DNA from: Bombella mellum
GTDB lineage: Bacteria; Pseudomonadota; Alphaproteobacteria; Acetobacterales; Acetobacteraceae
NCBI RefSeq assembly: GCF_014048465.1
Contig: NZ_PDLY01000005.1
Span: 62,001-126,000, forward strand
Direction of reading: 5' to 3'
DNA length: 64,000 nucleotides
Of the stretch, positions 29,509 through 38,970 are shown piece by piece. The translations under genes and the position numbers were made by a program. How positions within the stretch are numbered: the stretch's first letter is position 1; each line of letters starts with the position of its first letter. The notes below the pieces were generated by a model. It saw only the letters and a program-made list of their open reading frames with translations, did no database searches and was not told the DNA's origin.

Positions 29509-30531
29509 TCAGACCCGTTCGCTGGCTGTTGTGGTGGTCGGGCTGCTGTCCTTCGTTCCTTCGGCGAAGCCCGCCTCATGGCGGTAGCCGCCGATCAGAA
29601 CGGAGTGCAGGTCGGACCCGAAATTGCGGACCCGGTCCATGGCACCCTTGTTACGGCGGACGAGCAGGTTGTAGCCCAGCACGGCCGGCACGGCGGTGGC
29701 CAGACCGATGGCCGTCATGATGAGGGATTCACCCACCGGGCCTGCCACCTTGTCGATGGAGGCCTGACCGGCAATGCCGATGGCCGTCAGGGCGTGATAG
29801 ATGCCCCAGACCGTACCGAACAGGCCGATGAAGGGGGAGGTGGAGCCTACCGTACCAAGGAAGGCCAGCCCGCCCTGGAGGCGTGTGTTGATGGTTTCCA
29901 GGGCACGCTGGATGGACATGGCCGTCCATGAGTGGAGGTCGATGGAATCCCGCATGGAGCCTTCATGATGACGGGCGGCGACAATGCCTGTCTCGGCGAT
30001 GTAGCGGAACGGGGAATCGGCCTTCAGGGTCTGTGCCCCGTCCTGGACGGTCTTCTGTGTCCAGAAACTCTGGTTGACGGCCTTGGAGGCCCGGAAGAGG
30101 CGGGACTGTTCGAGGAACTTGCTGATCATGATGATCCATGTTCCCAGGGACATGATGGCCATGATGAGCAGCACGCCACGGGCGATGATGTCACCATTCT
30201 TCCAGAGTGCACCCAGACCGTAGGGGTTTTCCTTGGGGGCTTCCTCTGCTGGCTTGTCGCTCACCGGCGTGGCGGTGACGGGCGTGCCGCCTTCGGCACC
30301 GGCCGGAGGAGCGGCGGGCGTGACGCCAGCGGGCGGTGCTGCCGGTGTGGTGCCTGCGGGAGGCTGGGCAGTCATTGTGGCACCGGCCGGAGGAGCGGCA
30401 GGCGTGGCTTCCTGTGCAAAGGCAGCGGAGGCCAGTGGCGTGGCCGCCAGAGTCAGGGCCAGGGCCGTGCCATAGACAGCGCGCGCACCCGGCGCAGCAA
30501 CAGTTACGGGGAGGCGGAACAGTCTGGTCAT
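29509..30531 (-). CDS. exbB: ExbB/TolQ-type proton channel protein
   Basis: About 340 residues from the ATG at 30531 (MTRLFRLPVTVAAPG), chosen because AAGGA lies upstream and because any longer reading is not protein-like. It has a cleavable-type signal ending AFA, an Ala/Pro/Gly/Thr-rich linker with the recurring unit PAAPPAG (about 40-80), then three transmembrane helices and MotA/TolQ motifs (GSTSPFIGLFGTVWGIYHAL near 250, and AIGLATAVPAVLGYNLL). The low-complexity linker probably reaches into the periplasm, as in N-terminally extended ExbB proteins. Confidence 0.92.
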   Translation of the reverse strand: MTRLFRLPVTVAAPGARAVYGTALALTLAATPLASAAFAQEATPAAPPAGATMTAQPPAGTTPAAPPAGVTPAAPPAGAEGGTPVTATPVSDKPAEEAPKENPYGLGALWKNGDIIARGVLLIMAIMSLGTWIIMISKFLEQSRLFRASKAVNQSFWTQKTVQDGAQTLKADSPFRYIAETGIVAARHHEGSMRDSIDLHSWTAMSIQRALETINTRLQGGLAFLGTVGSTSPFIGLFGTVWGIYHALTAIGIAGQASIDKVAGPVGESLIMTAIGLATAVPAVLGYNLLVRRNKGAMDRVRNFGSDLHSVLIGGYRHEAGFAEGTKDSSPTTTTASERV

Positions 30532-30728
30532 GAATCCCATATCCTTGTCTAAAAAAGCACCTGTCTGAAGGTGCACCGGTGGGAGTAACCTCCCGTGTCG
30601 GTCTTCCTGCCGTCCCTGCCGGGGCGGAACAGTGTGAAAACGGTCTGCTGCCCGACCTTCCGCAAAGGCGTGCCTGGTGGAAGGAGGCGGGGCAGCGTGA
30701 AACTGGCTCATCTCAGGCCGGAGGACCC

Positions 30729-31415
30729 TCACTCGTCACCCATGGTGAAGTCCACATGCAGGACGTGGTTGTGTTCCACGACCGGCTGTCCACCCACCAC
30801 GGCCGGCTGGTACCGGACTGCCGAATGTTCGAGGAAGTCGAGCGCACTCTCGGCAAAGTCATGCCCGCCCTTGACACTCAGCAGCTTGCAGTGCGCAGGC
30901 TTGCCGTTGGTGAGGATGTCGCAGGAGGCCGTCACGGAGCCTTCACGGTTTTCCTCCTGTGCCTCCTCCGGATATTCCGGGCGCACGTTGTTGATGGGGG
31001 AAGCCCCTGCCGAATGGTCATTCTCGGACGAGCTGCTGGAGCTTGCCGCAGGAGCCGCCGAGGAAGACTGCGCCGGAGCGGCAGGCGCAGGCTGGGGAGC
31101 AGCGGCCTTCGGCTTGGGAGACTTCTGGTGGCTGTGCTGGATCGGTGGTTTTGGCGGTGGTGCCACCTGTATCCTGGGCGGGGGAACATAGGGCGGTGGC
31201 GGCTGGACCATCACCGGCTGGGGCGGTGGCGGAGGCGGCGGAGGCGGCGGTGCTTCCGCAATGACCCGTGTCTGGATCGGAGGATGCACGGGTGCGGGCT
31301 TCTCCGCCCTTGTGAGCGTCAGGGCGTAGACCACCAGACCGATGGCCAGAAAGGCCACGACAACGGCGACGATATAGTCTGTCGGCTTGCGTTGCTGGAC
31401 GGCGTAGCTTCTCAT
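30729..31415 (-). CDS. tonB: TonB energy-transducing protein
   Basis: 228 residues: N-terminal anchor (DYIVAVVVAFLAIGLVVYAL), a Pro-rich periplasmic spacer with an uninterrupted run of ten prolines near residue 60, a Ser/Ala-rich linker, and a C-terminal TonB domain starting INNVRPEYPEEAQ. It carries a pair of cysteines (SCDILTNGKPAHCKLL) that may form a disulfide. It contacts the TonB box of outer-membrane receptors. First gene of the leftward tonB-exbB-exbD-exbD cluster, with a 197-bp gap to exbB. Confidence 0.93.
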   Translation of the reverse strand: MRSYAVQQRKPTDYIVAVVVAFLAIGLVVYALTLTRAEKPAPVHPPIQTRVIAEAPPPPPPPPPPQPVMVQPPPPYVPPPRIQVAPPPKPPIQHSHQKSPKPKAAAPQPAPAAPAQSSSAAPAASSSSSSENDHSAGASPINNVRPEYPEEAQEENREGSVTASCDILTNGKPAHCKLLSVKGGHDFAESALDFLEHSAVRYQPAVVGGQPVVEHNHVLHVDFTMGDE

Positions 31416-31950
31416 TCCAAAACCTTCTTACCCTTTTCCCACACCGTGTGGTCTGGCGTTTCTTTTCGGCAGGGCTGCCCTGCCAGCATGACCGGTTCCT
31501 CCACATGGCAGGCCCATGCCCAGCCCGGGAGGGAAAAAGACCCTCTGCCTGCATGTACGGCTGTCGGGTGCGTGCCGACCTAGCTCTCACGGGGGGATGT
31601 CTCCTGGGAGAGGACCGGCGAACCCGCACGGGATGGCTCCCGTATCGGTTCTTTTACCAATGGCCTAAGCTGCCTCCCTGATGCAAGTAGTGTTATGCGA
31701 CTCTTTCGCATGTCATTCTGTGGATAAAACAGGGTGCTTATGTGGATATTTTTCGTGACCGTCTCAAGGATGGCGGATTTCCCGTGTTTTTCGTGAGGAG
31801 GCAAGGCTAGGGATGAGGACGGAACTGTGAATTATTTTGACCGGCCCACCCTGTAAAAATAACAGATCGTTCTGGTCAAATAGCCGGATCTGTCAGGAAG
31901 TAACGCACTGAAGTCGTGAAACCTGCGGGAATCAGTCTCCGGAAAACTGA
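31416..31950. other. Long leader region upstream of tonB
   Basis: 535 bp with no supported gene. It contains a palindrome typical of a metal-responsive repressor site (31,695-31,711) and a zone of short hairpins at about 31,560-31,660, including ACGGGA/TCCCGT. An AT-rich stretch near 31,680-31,790 could hold the tonB promoter. Reading frames here lack coding character. Confidence 0.5.
31695..31711. promoter_or_regulatory. Candidate metal-regulator operator (Fur-like palindrome)
   Basis: ATGCGA and TCGCAT flank a 5-bp spacer as a perfect inverted repeat in an AT-richer zone upstream of tonB. Iron control of tonB-exbBD through Fur-family proteins is common, and alphaproteobacterial sites often take a TGCGA-N-TCGCA form. 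The assignment is inference. Confidence 0.4.
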
Positions 31951-31988
31951 AAAAGGGCATGATCCCTGTTGCAGGACCATGCCCTTTC
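31951..31988 (-). terminator. prfB terminator
   Basis: On the minus strand AAAGGGCATG.TCC pairs with GGA.CATGCCCTTT and is followed by TTTTT. It is 25 bp beyond the prfB stop. Confidence 0.88.
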
Positions 31989-32012
31989 CTGTCCGTCCGA
32001 TCCGTGACGGCC

Positions 32013-33144
32013 TCACTGGGCCGTGGCACTGGCCTCCGACCTCGTGGCACTGACACGCTGTGCCAGAGACGCTGCCATGAACTCGTCCAGATCACCGTCA
32101 AGAACGGCGTCGGGATTGCCCTTCTCGATGTTGGTGCGCAGGTCCTTGACAAGCTGGTAGGGAGCCAGAACGTAGGACCGTATCTGATGCCCCCAGCCGA
32201 TGTCCGTCTTGGCGGCCTCGGCGGCGGAGGCCTCGGCTTCCCGCTTCTGAAGTTCGGCCTCATAGAGGCGGGCCTTCAGCATTTCCATGGCCGTGGCCCG
32301 GTTGCGGTGCTGGGACCGGTCCGTCTGGCAGGCCACGACGATGCCCGTCGGGATGTGGGTGATGCGGATGGCGGAGTCCGTCTTGTTGACGTGCTGCCCA
32401 CCAGCTCCGGAGGCCCGGAACGTGTCCACGCGCAGGTCGGAATCGATGATCTCGATCTCGATTGAATCATCCACGACAGGCGAGATGTAGATGGAGGCAA
32501 AGGAGGTCTGCCGCCGTGCGGCGGAGTCGAAGGGGGAGATGCGCACGAGGCGGTGCACCCCGGCCTCCGTCTTCAGCCAGCCATAGGCGTTGGGGCCGCT
32601 GACGAGGATCGTGGCGGATTTCAGCCCGGCCTGTTCCCCTTCGCTGCTTTCCATCATGGTCACCTTGTAACCATGTTTCTCAGACCAGCGGGTATACATG
32701 CGCAGCAGCATTTCGGCCCAGTCCTGCGCCTCCGTGCCACCGGCACCGGCATTGACCTCGAGATAGCAGTCATTGCTGTCGGCCTCGCCAGAGAGGAGGC
32801 TTTCCGTCTCACGCTGCTGGGCCTGGGTGGCGAGGCTGCGCAGGGTGGCGAGGCCCTCCTGCACCACGGCGTCGTCATTCTCCATCTCGGCCAGCTCGAC
32901 GAGGTCCAGCGTGTCCTGCACGTCGGCCTCCAGGGCCTCGACCCCCTCGATCTGGTTGGCGAGCATGGTGCGCTCACGCATCAGCTTCTGGGCGGCATCC
33001 GGGTTGTTCCAGAGGTCCGGGTCTTCGGAGAGATGGTTCAGTTCGGCAAGGCGTGTTTTGGCGACATCCCAGTCAAAGATGCCTCCTCAGCAGTGCCACC
33101 GACTGCTTGATCTGTTCGGAGAGGGCTTCGGTCTCGGCCGACAT
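32013..33144 (-). CDS. prfB: Peptide chain release factor 2, with programmed +1 frameshift
   Basis: Recognises UGA and UAA stops. Frame 0 runs 23 codons from the ATG at 33144 ([19 protein letters not shown]...) to an in-frame UGA at 33075-33073. Skipping one base restores the main frame of 353 residues, for a product of about 376. The codon-recognition SPF tripeptide is in [15 protein letters not shown] and the hydrolytic GGQ in [15 protein letters not shown]. The layout matches autoregulated prfB. It is 40 bp after mrcA on the same strand. Confidence 0.97.
33072..33087 (-). promoter_or_regulatory. Programmed +1 frameshift site of prfB
   Basis: The minus strand reads AGGAGGCATCTTTGAC: an internal Shine-Dalgarno (AGGAGG) three bases before the slippery CUU codon and the UGA stop followed by C. 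This is essentially the Escherichia coli RF2 signal. RF2 shortage favours the shift, so RF2 regulates its own synthesis. Confidence 0.97.
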
Positions 33145-33184
33145 TCAGGCGTTCTCCTGTTTCCTTCAGGTTGATGTTGCTGCC

Positions 33185-35713
33185 TTAGTACAGACCACCG
33201 ACGCCAATGTCACCTCCTTCCGGCGGTCCGGACCTGCCCTGAGGGGTGGAGCCGGACGGGGCTGGACCGGCACCGGTCTGGCTGGCCGTTCCATCGGCGG
33301 AGCTGGGCATGTCAGTCTCGGAATCAGGAATCATGTCCGCACCGGTATCGGCGGCGGTGAGGGCCTGCGTTCCGGCCCCGAAGCCATGCAGCGGCACGGA
33401 TGCCCCCGGAATCTGGTCCGGCTTGAAGGCGTCGATGGCCCGGATGCGCCCGGTATCGTACTCCGCCAGCGTGATTCCTGCCGGTGCGGGGAATTCCAGC
33501 CGGGGGCGGGTGGCGAAGACGGCCTTCATGATGCCGTTCCAGATCGGTCCGGCCAGATGGCCGCCCGTCTCGTTCTTGCCCAAGCTGCGGGGCGCATCAT
33601 AGCCGATCCACACCACTGTTACGGTATCGGGAGAGAACCCGGCGAACCAAGCGTCATGATAGTCCTGACTGGTGCCGGTCTTCCCGGCGATGGGGCGGTC
33701 GATGCCCACGCCAGCCCGCACGCCCGTACCCCGGGCGATGACATCCCGCATCATGGTGGTGATCTGGAAGGCACTCTGCGGCGAGGCCAGGACCGGGCGG
33801 CCATCATGGATGACGGGCATCCCGTTTTCGGTCGTCACCGTGCGCTGGTTGGCCTGGTTGCGCCAGATGATGGTGCCATCCGGATTCTGGATGTAGTCGA
33901 TCAGGCTGGGGGTGATGCTGTGGCCACCATTGGCGATGGCCGCATAGGCTCCGGCCTCCCGCAGGACGGTGGTCTCCACGGCCCCGAGGGCGGCGGGCAG
34001 GTAGGGTGGCATGGTGTCCACCATGCCGGACCGCACGGCCATGTCGCTGACGGCCTTCATGCCCAGATGGGCCGCCACACGGATGGTCACGAGGTTGCGG
34101 CTTTCCCGCAGGGCATCATGCAGGGTGGTGGGGCCCCAGTTGTCATGCTCATAGTTCTGCGGCTTCCAGTCCCCGAAACTGATGGGTGAATCCTCGAACG
34201 TTTCGGAAGGGGAGATGTCCCGCTCCATGGCGGCCAGATAGACCAGCGGCTTGAAGGAGGACCCCGGCTGACGCTGCGCCTGCGTGACACGGTTGAACTG
34301 GCTCTGCTGGAAGGACCAGCCCCCCACGAGTGCCAGGACACGCCCCGTATGGGCATCCAGCGTGACGGTCGCCCCTTCCACCAGTGGAATCTGTTCCAGT
34401 GCGGCGGAACCGTCATCCTGCGGCTCGACCATCACGAGGTCGCTCGTCCGGAGGGGGTGGGTGCGGTGGCTCCAGGTCTCATCAGCCTTGCGGAGCGTGG
34501 CCGTGTGGGCATCGTGGTTTTTCACCCAGCCCACACGCACGGAAGGCTCCGACGACAGGACGACGGCCAGACGCCAGGCCGGGAGCATCCCGGCCGGGTT
34601 TTTCTGCTGCGCCAGCCCGGTCTGCCAGTCCGACATGGTGGCGTCGTCCAGATGGCCGACAGCACCATGCCAGCCCTCATGGGTGCGGGCATAGGCCATC
34701 AGTCCTTCCCGCAGCAGTTTCGTGCTGACCTGCTGGAGGTGCGGGTCAAGACTGGTATGGACGTCCAGCCCGCCTTCCGTCGTCTGTTCCTCGCTGTAGA
34801 GGGATGTCAGCTGGCGGCGGACTTCCGCAGCGAACCATTCGGAATTGGCGAGTGGCCCGAAGCGCACCTGTCCCTGTGGCACGAGCGGATCCTGCTTGGC
34901 CTTCTGGGCCTCGTCGGCGGGGATGGCGTGGGTCTCGCCCATGCGGTCCAGCACCCAGTTGCGCCGCCACATGGCCGCCTTGGGGTGGAGGAACGGGTTA
35001 TAGTTGCTGGGGGATTTGGGCATGCTGGCGAGCATTGCCGCCTCGGCATCGCTCAGCTGGTCCAGTGTCTTGTTGAAGTAGGTCTGCGCCGCCGCCTCGA
35101 CCCCGTAGGCTCCGTTCCCCAGATAGATGCCGTTCAGGTAGATTTCCAGAATGCGGTCCTTGGAGAGCGTGTGCTCGATCCGCATGGCGAGCAGGGCTTC
35201 CCGCACCTTCCGTTCGATGGTCAGGCTGTTGTTGTTCAGCAGCATGACCTTGGCCACCTGCTGGGTGATGGTCGAGGCCCCCAGCGGCCGTCTGCCCTGA
35301 TGGGTCAGGATGCTGATGATGTCCGTCACGCCTGCCCGCAGCATGGCCAGCGGGTCCACGCCGCCGTGGGAATAGAAGTTCTGGTCCTCCGCCGCAATGA
35401 AGGCGTTGCGGACAAGGGGAGGAATGGCCCGGATGGGGACATAGATGCGCCGCTCATGGGACAGCTCGGCCATGAGCTGGTCATCCGACGTATAGAGACG
35501 GCTGACCACGGGGGGCTTGTAATGCTGGAGAGCGTCCACGCTGGGCAGGTTGGCACTGAGGTGTGCATACAGGCCCATCCCCGTAAGGATGGTCCCGGAG
35601 ATGGCAAGTGTGCCGAGGCCAAGGGCGGCTCCCATCAGAAACCGCCAGCGGCGGAAACGGGGTTTCTGGGATGGTGAGGGCGGGCTGTCTGGCAGCATGG
35701 AGGAACGCTTCAT
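33185..35713 (-). CDS. mrcA: Class A penicillin-binding protein 1A
   Basis: Bifunctional peptidoglycan synthase of 842 residues. One N-terminal membrane helix (about 27-50) is followed by a GT51 glycosyltransferase domain with [14 protein letters not shown] near 112 and [15 protein letters not shown]. The transpeptidase domain has the nucleophile in [13 protein letters not shown] near 485, SxN-type [14 protein letters not shown], and [10 protein letters not shown] near 670. The C-terminus is a Ser/Gly/Pro-rich low-complexity tail. The mrcA-prfB order is conserved in alphaproteobacteria. Its start is divergent from rph. Confidence 0.95.
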   Translation of the reverse strand: MKRSSMLPDSPPSPSQKPRFRRWRFLMGAALGLGTLAISGTILTGMGLYAHLSANLPSVDALQHYKPPVVSRLYTSDDQLMAELSHERRIYVPIRAIPPLVRNAFIAAEDQNFYSHGGVDPLAMLRAGVTDIISILTHQGRRPLGASTITQQVAKVMLLNNNSLTIERKVREALLAMRIEHTLSKDRILEIYLNGIYLGNGAYGVEAAAQTYFNKTLDQLSDAEAAMLASMPKSPSNYNPFLHPKAAMWRRNWVLDRMGETHAIPADEAQKAKQDPLVPQGQVRFGPLANSEWFAAEVRRQLTSLYSEEQTTEGGLDVHTSLDPHLQQVSTKLLREGLMAYARTHEGWHGAVGHLDDATMSDWQTGLAQQKNPAGMLPAWRLAVVLSSEPSVRVGWVKNHDAHTATLRKADETWSHRTHPLRTSDLVMVEPQDDGSAALEQIPLVEGATVTLDAHTGRVLALVGGWSFQQSQFNRVTQAQRQPGSSFKPLVYLAAMERDISPSETFEDSPISFGDWKPQNYEHDNWGPTTLHDALRESRNLVTIRVAAHLGMKAVSDMAVRSGMVDTMPPYLPAALGAVETTVLREAGAYAAIANGGHSITPSLIDYIQNPDGTIIWRNQANQRTVTTENGMPVIHDGRPVLASPQSAFQITTMMRDVIARGTGVRAGVGIDRPIAGKTGTSQDYHDAWFAGFSPDTVTVVWIGYDAPRSLGKNETGGHLAGPIWNGIMKAVFATRPRLEFPAPAGITLAEYDTGRIRAIDAFKPDQIPGASVPLHGFGAGTQALTAADTGADMIPDSETDMPSSADGTASQTGAGPAPSGSTPQGRSGPPEGGDIGVGGLY

Positions 35714-35887
35714 GCCGCCCTTATAACATGGCCTGCAAAAGAACGGGAAGAAGCAGCATGTCGTCTGTTTTTTGCTGGCGGGTATGGCCGGAAGGGCAGG
35801 GGCTGCCTATGGTGGTGCCCTGTCATGGGGTGGCTGGTCCAGTCCCGCCCATGTGGATTTTCTGAAGAGATTCGAGGAAGCTGTTTC

Positions 35888-36610
35888 ATGTTCGAACGTC
35901 CCTCCGGCCGTCCTGACGACGCCCTTCGCCCGGTCACCATCGAGACCGGTTTTTCCACTCATGCGGAAGGGTCCGCCCTGATCCGTGTCGGCGGGACGGA
36001 GGTGCTCTGCACCGCTTCCGTCGAGACACGGGTGCCGCCGTTCCTGCGGGGCCAGGGCCAGGGCTGGGTCACGGCGGAATATGGGATGCTGCCCCGTGCC
36101 ACCCACACCCGTGGCTCCCGTGAGGCCGCCCGTGGCAAGCAGTCCGGCCGCACGCAGGAGATCCAGCGGCTCATCGGCCGTTCCCTGCGGGCCTGCGTGG
36201 ACCTCAAGGCTCTGGGCGAGTGCATGATCACGCTGGACTGTGACGTGCTGAATGCCGATGGTGGCACACGCTGTGCCTCCATCACCGGGGCATGGGTGGC
36301 TCTGGCCATCGCTCTGGAAGGCCTGGGCAAGTCGAAGGCCCTGACGGGACAGGTGGCTGCCGTGTCCTGCGGGCTGACGGATGCCGGGCCGGTGCTGGAT
36401 CTCGATTATGCGGAAGACAGCAAGGCACAGGCTGATACCAATTTCGTTCTGACCGCTGATGGCGGCATCGTGGAAATTCAGGGCACGGCAGAAGAACGTC
36501 CCTTCCGGCCTGAAGAGTTCCAGATCCTGTTTGGTCTGGCCCAGAAAGGGACGAAGGAGCTGTTTGCCGTGCAGAAAGAGGCTCTGGCCCGCAGGAAGGA
36601 AAGTGCATGA
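35888..36610 (+). CDS. rph: Ribonuclease PH
   Basis: Phosphorolytic 3'-exoribonuclease that trims tRNA 3' ends. The product is 240 residues from the ATG at 35888 ([20 protein letters not shown]). Family motifs are [40 protein letters not shown] near 65-85, and [17 protein letters not shown]. The phosphate-binding Arg residues appear to be present. The stop overlaps the rdgB ATG. It is divergent from mrcA, with a 174-bp gap that holds the promoters. Confidence 0.96.
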   Translation: MFERPSGRPDDALRPVTIETGFSTHAEGSALIRVGGTEVLCTASVETRVPPFLRGQGQGWVTAEYGMLPRATHTRGSREAARGKQSGRTQEIQRLIGRSLRACVDLKALGECMITLDCDVLNADGGTRCASITGAWVALAIALEGLGKSKALTGQVAAVSCGLTDAGPVLDLDYAEDSKAQADTNFVLTADGGIVEIQGTAEERPFRPEEFQILFGLAQKGTKELFAVQKEALARRKESA

Positions 36611-37230
36611 TGAGCGGACAGGATTCTGCCCGCCGTCTGGAGCGTGGCAGCGAGATCGTTCTGGCAAGCCACAATGAAGGCAAGCTGCGGGAATTCTCTC
36701 TTCTGCTGGCAGAGAGCGGCATCACGGTCCGCTCTGCTGCCGAACTGAATCTGTCGGAGCCTGAGGAGACAGCTGCCGACTTCGAGGGCAATGCGCTCAT
36801 CAAGGCGGAAGCCGCTGCCAGGGCGACGGGCCTGCCTGCACTGGCCGATGATTCCGGCTTCTGCGTGGCGGCATTGGATGGCAGACCGGGTGTCTATTCT
36901 GCCCGCTGGGCAGGCCCGCAGCGGGACATGACACTGGCGATGAACCGTGTGCATGAGGAGATGCAGGCCAGTGGTTCAGATGACAGAACGGCGTCGTTTG
37001 TGGTGGTATTGTGTCTGGCATGGCCGGACGGGGTACATCATTTCGTGAAGGGGGAGTGTCGGGGGCAGGTCTCATGGCCACCGAGGGGGAAGCATGGTCA
37101 TGGCTATGACCCGATGTTCATTCCTGAGGGAGAAAGTCGTACCTTTGCCGAGATGGTCGAAACGGAGAAAAACCGCTTCAGCCATCGTGGGCAGGCGATG
37201 CAGCAGTTTCTGAAAGAGTGCGTAGCCTGA
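36607..37230 (+). CDS. rdgB: dITP/XTP pyrophosphatase (RdgB/HAM1)
   Basis: House-cleaning enzyme that hydrolyses dITP, ITP and XTP, keeping deaminated purines out of DNA. The product is 207 residues. Family motifs are [12 protein letters not shown] near 20, [39 protein letters not shown] near 77-100 and [13 protein letters not shown] near 157. It is translationally coupled to rph (ATGA overlap), a common pairing. A strong terminator follows, after which the atypical patch begins. Confidence 0.96.
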   Translation: MMSGQDSARRLERGSEIVLASHNEGKLREFSLLLAESGITVRSAAELNLSEPEETAADFEGNALIKAEAAARATGLPALADDSGFCVAALDGRPGVYSARWAGPQRDMTLAMNRVHEEMQASGSDDRTASFVVVLCLAWPDGVHHFVKGECRGQVSWPPRGKHGHGYDPMFIPEGESRTFAEMVETEKNRFSHRGQAMQQFLKECVA

Positions 37231-37252
37231 TTGTAATAGTGGCTGTGTAGGG

Positions 37253-37294
37253 GATGGGTACGGTACCATTGGTGGCTGTGCCCATCTTTTTTTT
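37253..37294 (+). terminator. Terminator of rph-rdgB
   Basis: GATGGGTACGG and CTGTGCCCATC pair over 11 positions with G-U wobbles, followed by eight T residues. It separates the core operon from the accessory patch. Confidence 0.9.
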
Positions 37295-37381
37295 GGCTAT
37301 TTTCACTCTGAGGCAGGCTCGCAGATTTAGCTGAGAATTGAAATCCATCCCATTTTGTGAACAGTATGGTTGGAGGCAAAA

Positions 37382-37873
37382 ATGAACGAATTTACAGGCT
37401 GACTTTATTTGGAAGAATGCGGAAGGCCTGTGGGGGAGGACTTCAAGCATACGGACTTTGGCAAGATCATTTTGTCGTTTACCTTGCTGCGCCGCCTAGA
37501 GTGTGCGCTGGAGCCGACTCGTGAGGCGGTGAGGGAAGCGCATGACGCTTTCAAAAATGCCGATGTTGAGCTGGATACCATTCTGCGCTCAACTGCTGAA
37601 TACCCTTTCTACAACACCTCTGAATACTCCCTTGGCACCTTGGGTAGCACCAGGACGCGCCGCAATCTGGAAGACTACATCGCCCTATTTTCGGATAATG
37701 CCCGCGCTATCTTCGAGGAATTCGGGTTTGGCAATACGGTGATCCGGCTGGAGAAAGTGGGCTTGCTTTACAAGATTTGCCAGAACTTTGCCAAGATCGA
37801 CCTGCACCTGGACGCGGTGCCGGATCGGGTGATGAGCAACGGGGTTTTCCAGCCACGAACCGCACCTTGTTAG
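37382..37873 (+). pseudogene. hsdM: Broken N-terminal fragment of a type I restriction methylase (hsdM)
   Basis: The translation matches the HsdM N-terminal helical domain: MNEFTG, then in another frame DFIWKNAEGLWG, then back in frame EDFKHTDFGKIILSF and LLRRLECALEPTREAV. Two frame changes therefore lie within 60 bp of the ATG at 37382, and the first frame meets a stop at 37400. At the other end homology stops after LDAVPDRVMSN, before the methylase catalytic motifs, and it ends in unrelated residues. It is not functional. No hsdS or hsdR is nearby. Confidence 0.8.
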
Positions 37874-38081
37874 GAACCCAGGTTAAAAGCGGCAGGAGAG
37901 GGGTGGCTCCGCCATGGTGGATGGCCGCCCCTGAGCCTGTAGAGTACAGGTGATCTTCCCTTTGAAATTCAACTTGATTATGACATTTATTTCCTGATCT
38001 TCTTTTCTATTTTTTGGAGTAGTGTTTCATTCCTAGGTTGTAAAATGATAAGACTTTTTTTACATTAATTTAATTAAAATA

Positions 38082-38303
38082 TCAAAAAAAATCCTTACTT
38101 ATAGGAAATCTCTTAATGTAATAATCATTACTATAATGTATTCTTGAAAAGAAATCATAAATATAATCTAATATTAAGACGAGATTATCAATATTTTCAC
38201 TAATAATTATTAAATTTTTATTTTCATTTTCTGTGAGATAACTTATTTTTTTTAGGTACTTGATCTTCTCCTGAAATAAATAAATCGTAAACTCTAGTAT
38301 CAA
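38082..38303 (-). other. Continuation frame of the AT-rich ORF past an A8 run
   Basis: This frame reads EKIKYLKKISYLTENENK, then NLIIISENIDNLVLILDYIY, with the same Lys/Ile/Asn/Glu-rich composition as the upstream protein. It joins that protein's frame if one A of the A8 run (38246-38253 on the minus strand) is skipped. It has no convincing ribosome binding site of its own, so it is probably the true C-terminus of the gene upstream. Confidence 0.5.
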
Positions 38304-38970
38304 TAATAGCCATTTTTTCAGAAAGTTCTAATAAAAAAGTATAATTATCTTTAATATAGAAATCTTCAACATCATTTTTTGAAATAATTTTTATTATCGT
38401 ATTTATATGTGAATAAATATAATGATAAGATTCATATTTAGAATATCCTTCTCTCATGGAAGATCTTATTAATTTTGTTTTTGTTCTAATATTATCTATC
38501 TCTGGAAGAAAATATTCAATTTTCTTCCTTTTTTGAAGGGAAGTTGCCAATTTTAGGAAATTATCTTTCCTATCGTGCAAATATGTATTGATAGCTTCAC
38601 AATCTTTAAATAGAATGAATATTTCATCTATGTTCCTATAAAGTTTTTTTAAATATTCAACAGCCTCTTTCACGGTAGCTTCTTTTAAATAATTGTATGG
38701 AATATTATCATATATTATATTTTTATCATCAGATAACGTCTTAAATTTTCCATAAATAGCAAACCTCTCCTTGAACAAATTCAAGTTATATGCGCTTTTA
38801 TTGATCTCCTTCTGTTCTCTGGTAATGCGTGAAACACGGTAGGCCAGCCAAAAACTCGCAACAGAACAGATTATGGGGCCAAAATCCTTGAGCCATGTCG
38901 CAATCGCCCCATGAGCGGCCGGGGTGGAGCATGACAGTATCATGCCATGTACCGTGCCTTCCGTTATCAC
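38224..38970 (-). CDS. AT-rich membrane-anchored protein of unknown function, possibly frameshifted
   Basis: 248 residues in this frame, or about 296 if read through the A8 run. The N-terminus (TWLKDFGPIICSVASFWLAY) is one transmembrane helix near residues 25-45. The rest is charged and helical, rich in Lys, Ile, Asn and Tyr (ATVKEAVEYLKKLYRNIDEI, LRSSMREGYSKYESYHYIYS-like). The first 150 bp are GC-rich like the genome, but beyond about 38,820 the DNA is strongly AT-rich, unlike every other gene here. The GTG at 38970 overlaps the repC remnant stop; an ATG at 38943 is an alternative. I do not recognise a family. The context is a degraded accessory patch. Confidence 0.6.
   Translation of the reverse strand: MITEGTVHGMILSCSTPAAHGAIATWLKDFGPIICSVASFWLAYRVSRITREQKEINKSAYNLNLFKERFAIYGKFKTLSDDKNIIYDNIPYNYLKEATVKEAVEYLKKLYRNIDEIFILFKDCEAINTYLHDRKDNFLKLATSLQKRKKIEYFLPEIDNIRTKTKLIRSSMREGYSKYESYHYIYSHINTIIKIISKNDVEDFYIKDNYTFLLELSEKMAIIDTRVYDLFISGEDQVPKKNKLSHRK

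Noticed and set aside
30532-30732. 67-residue upstream extension of ExbB from a GTG overlapping tonB
   Set aside because: The extra residues are not protein-like and precede the signal peptide. AAGGA before the ATG at 30531 marks the start.
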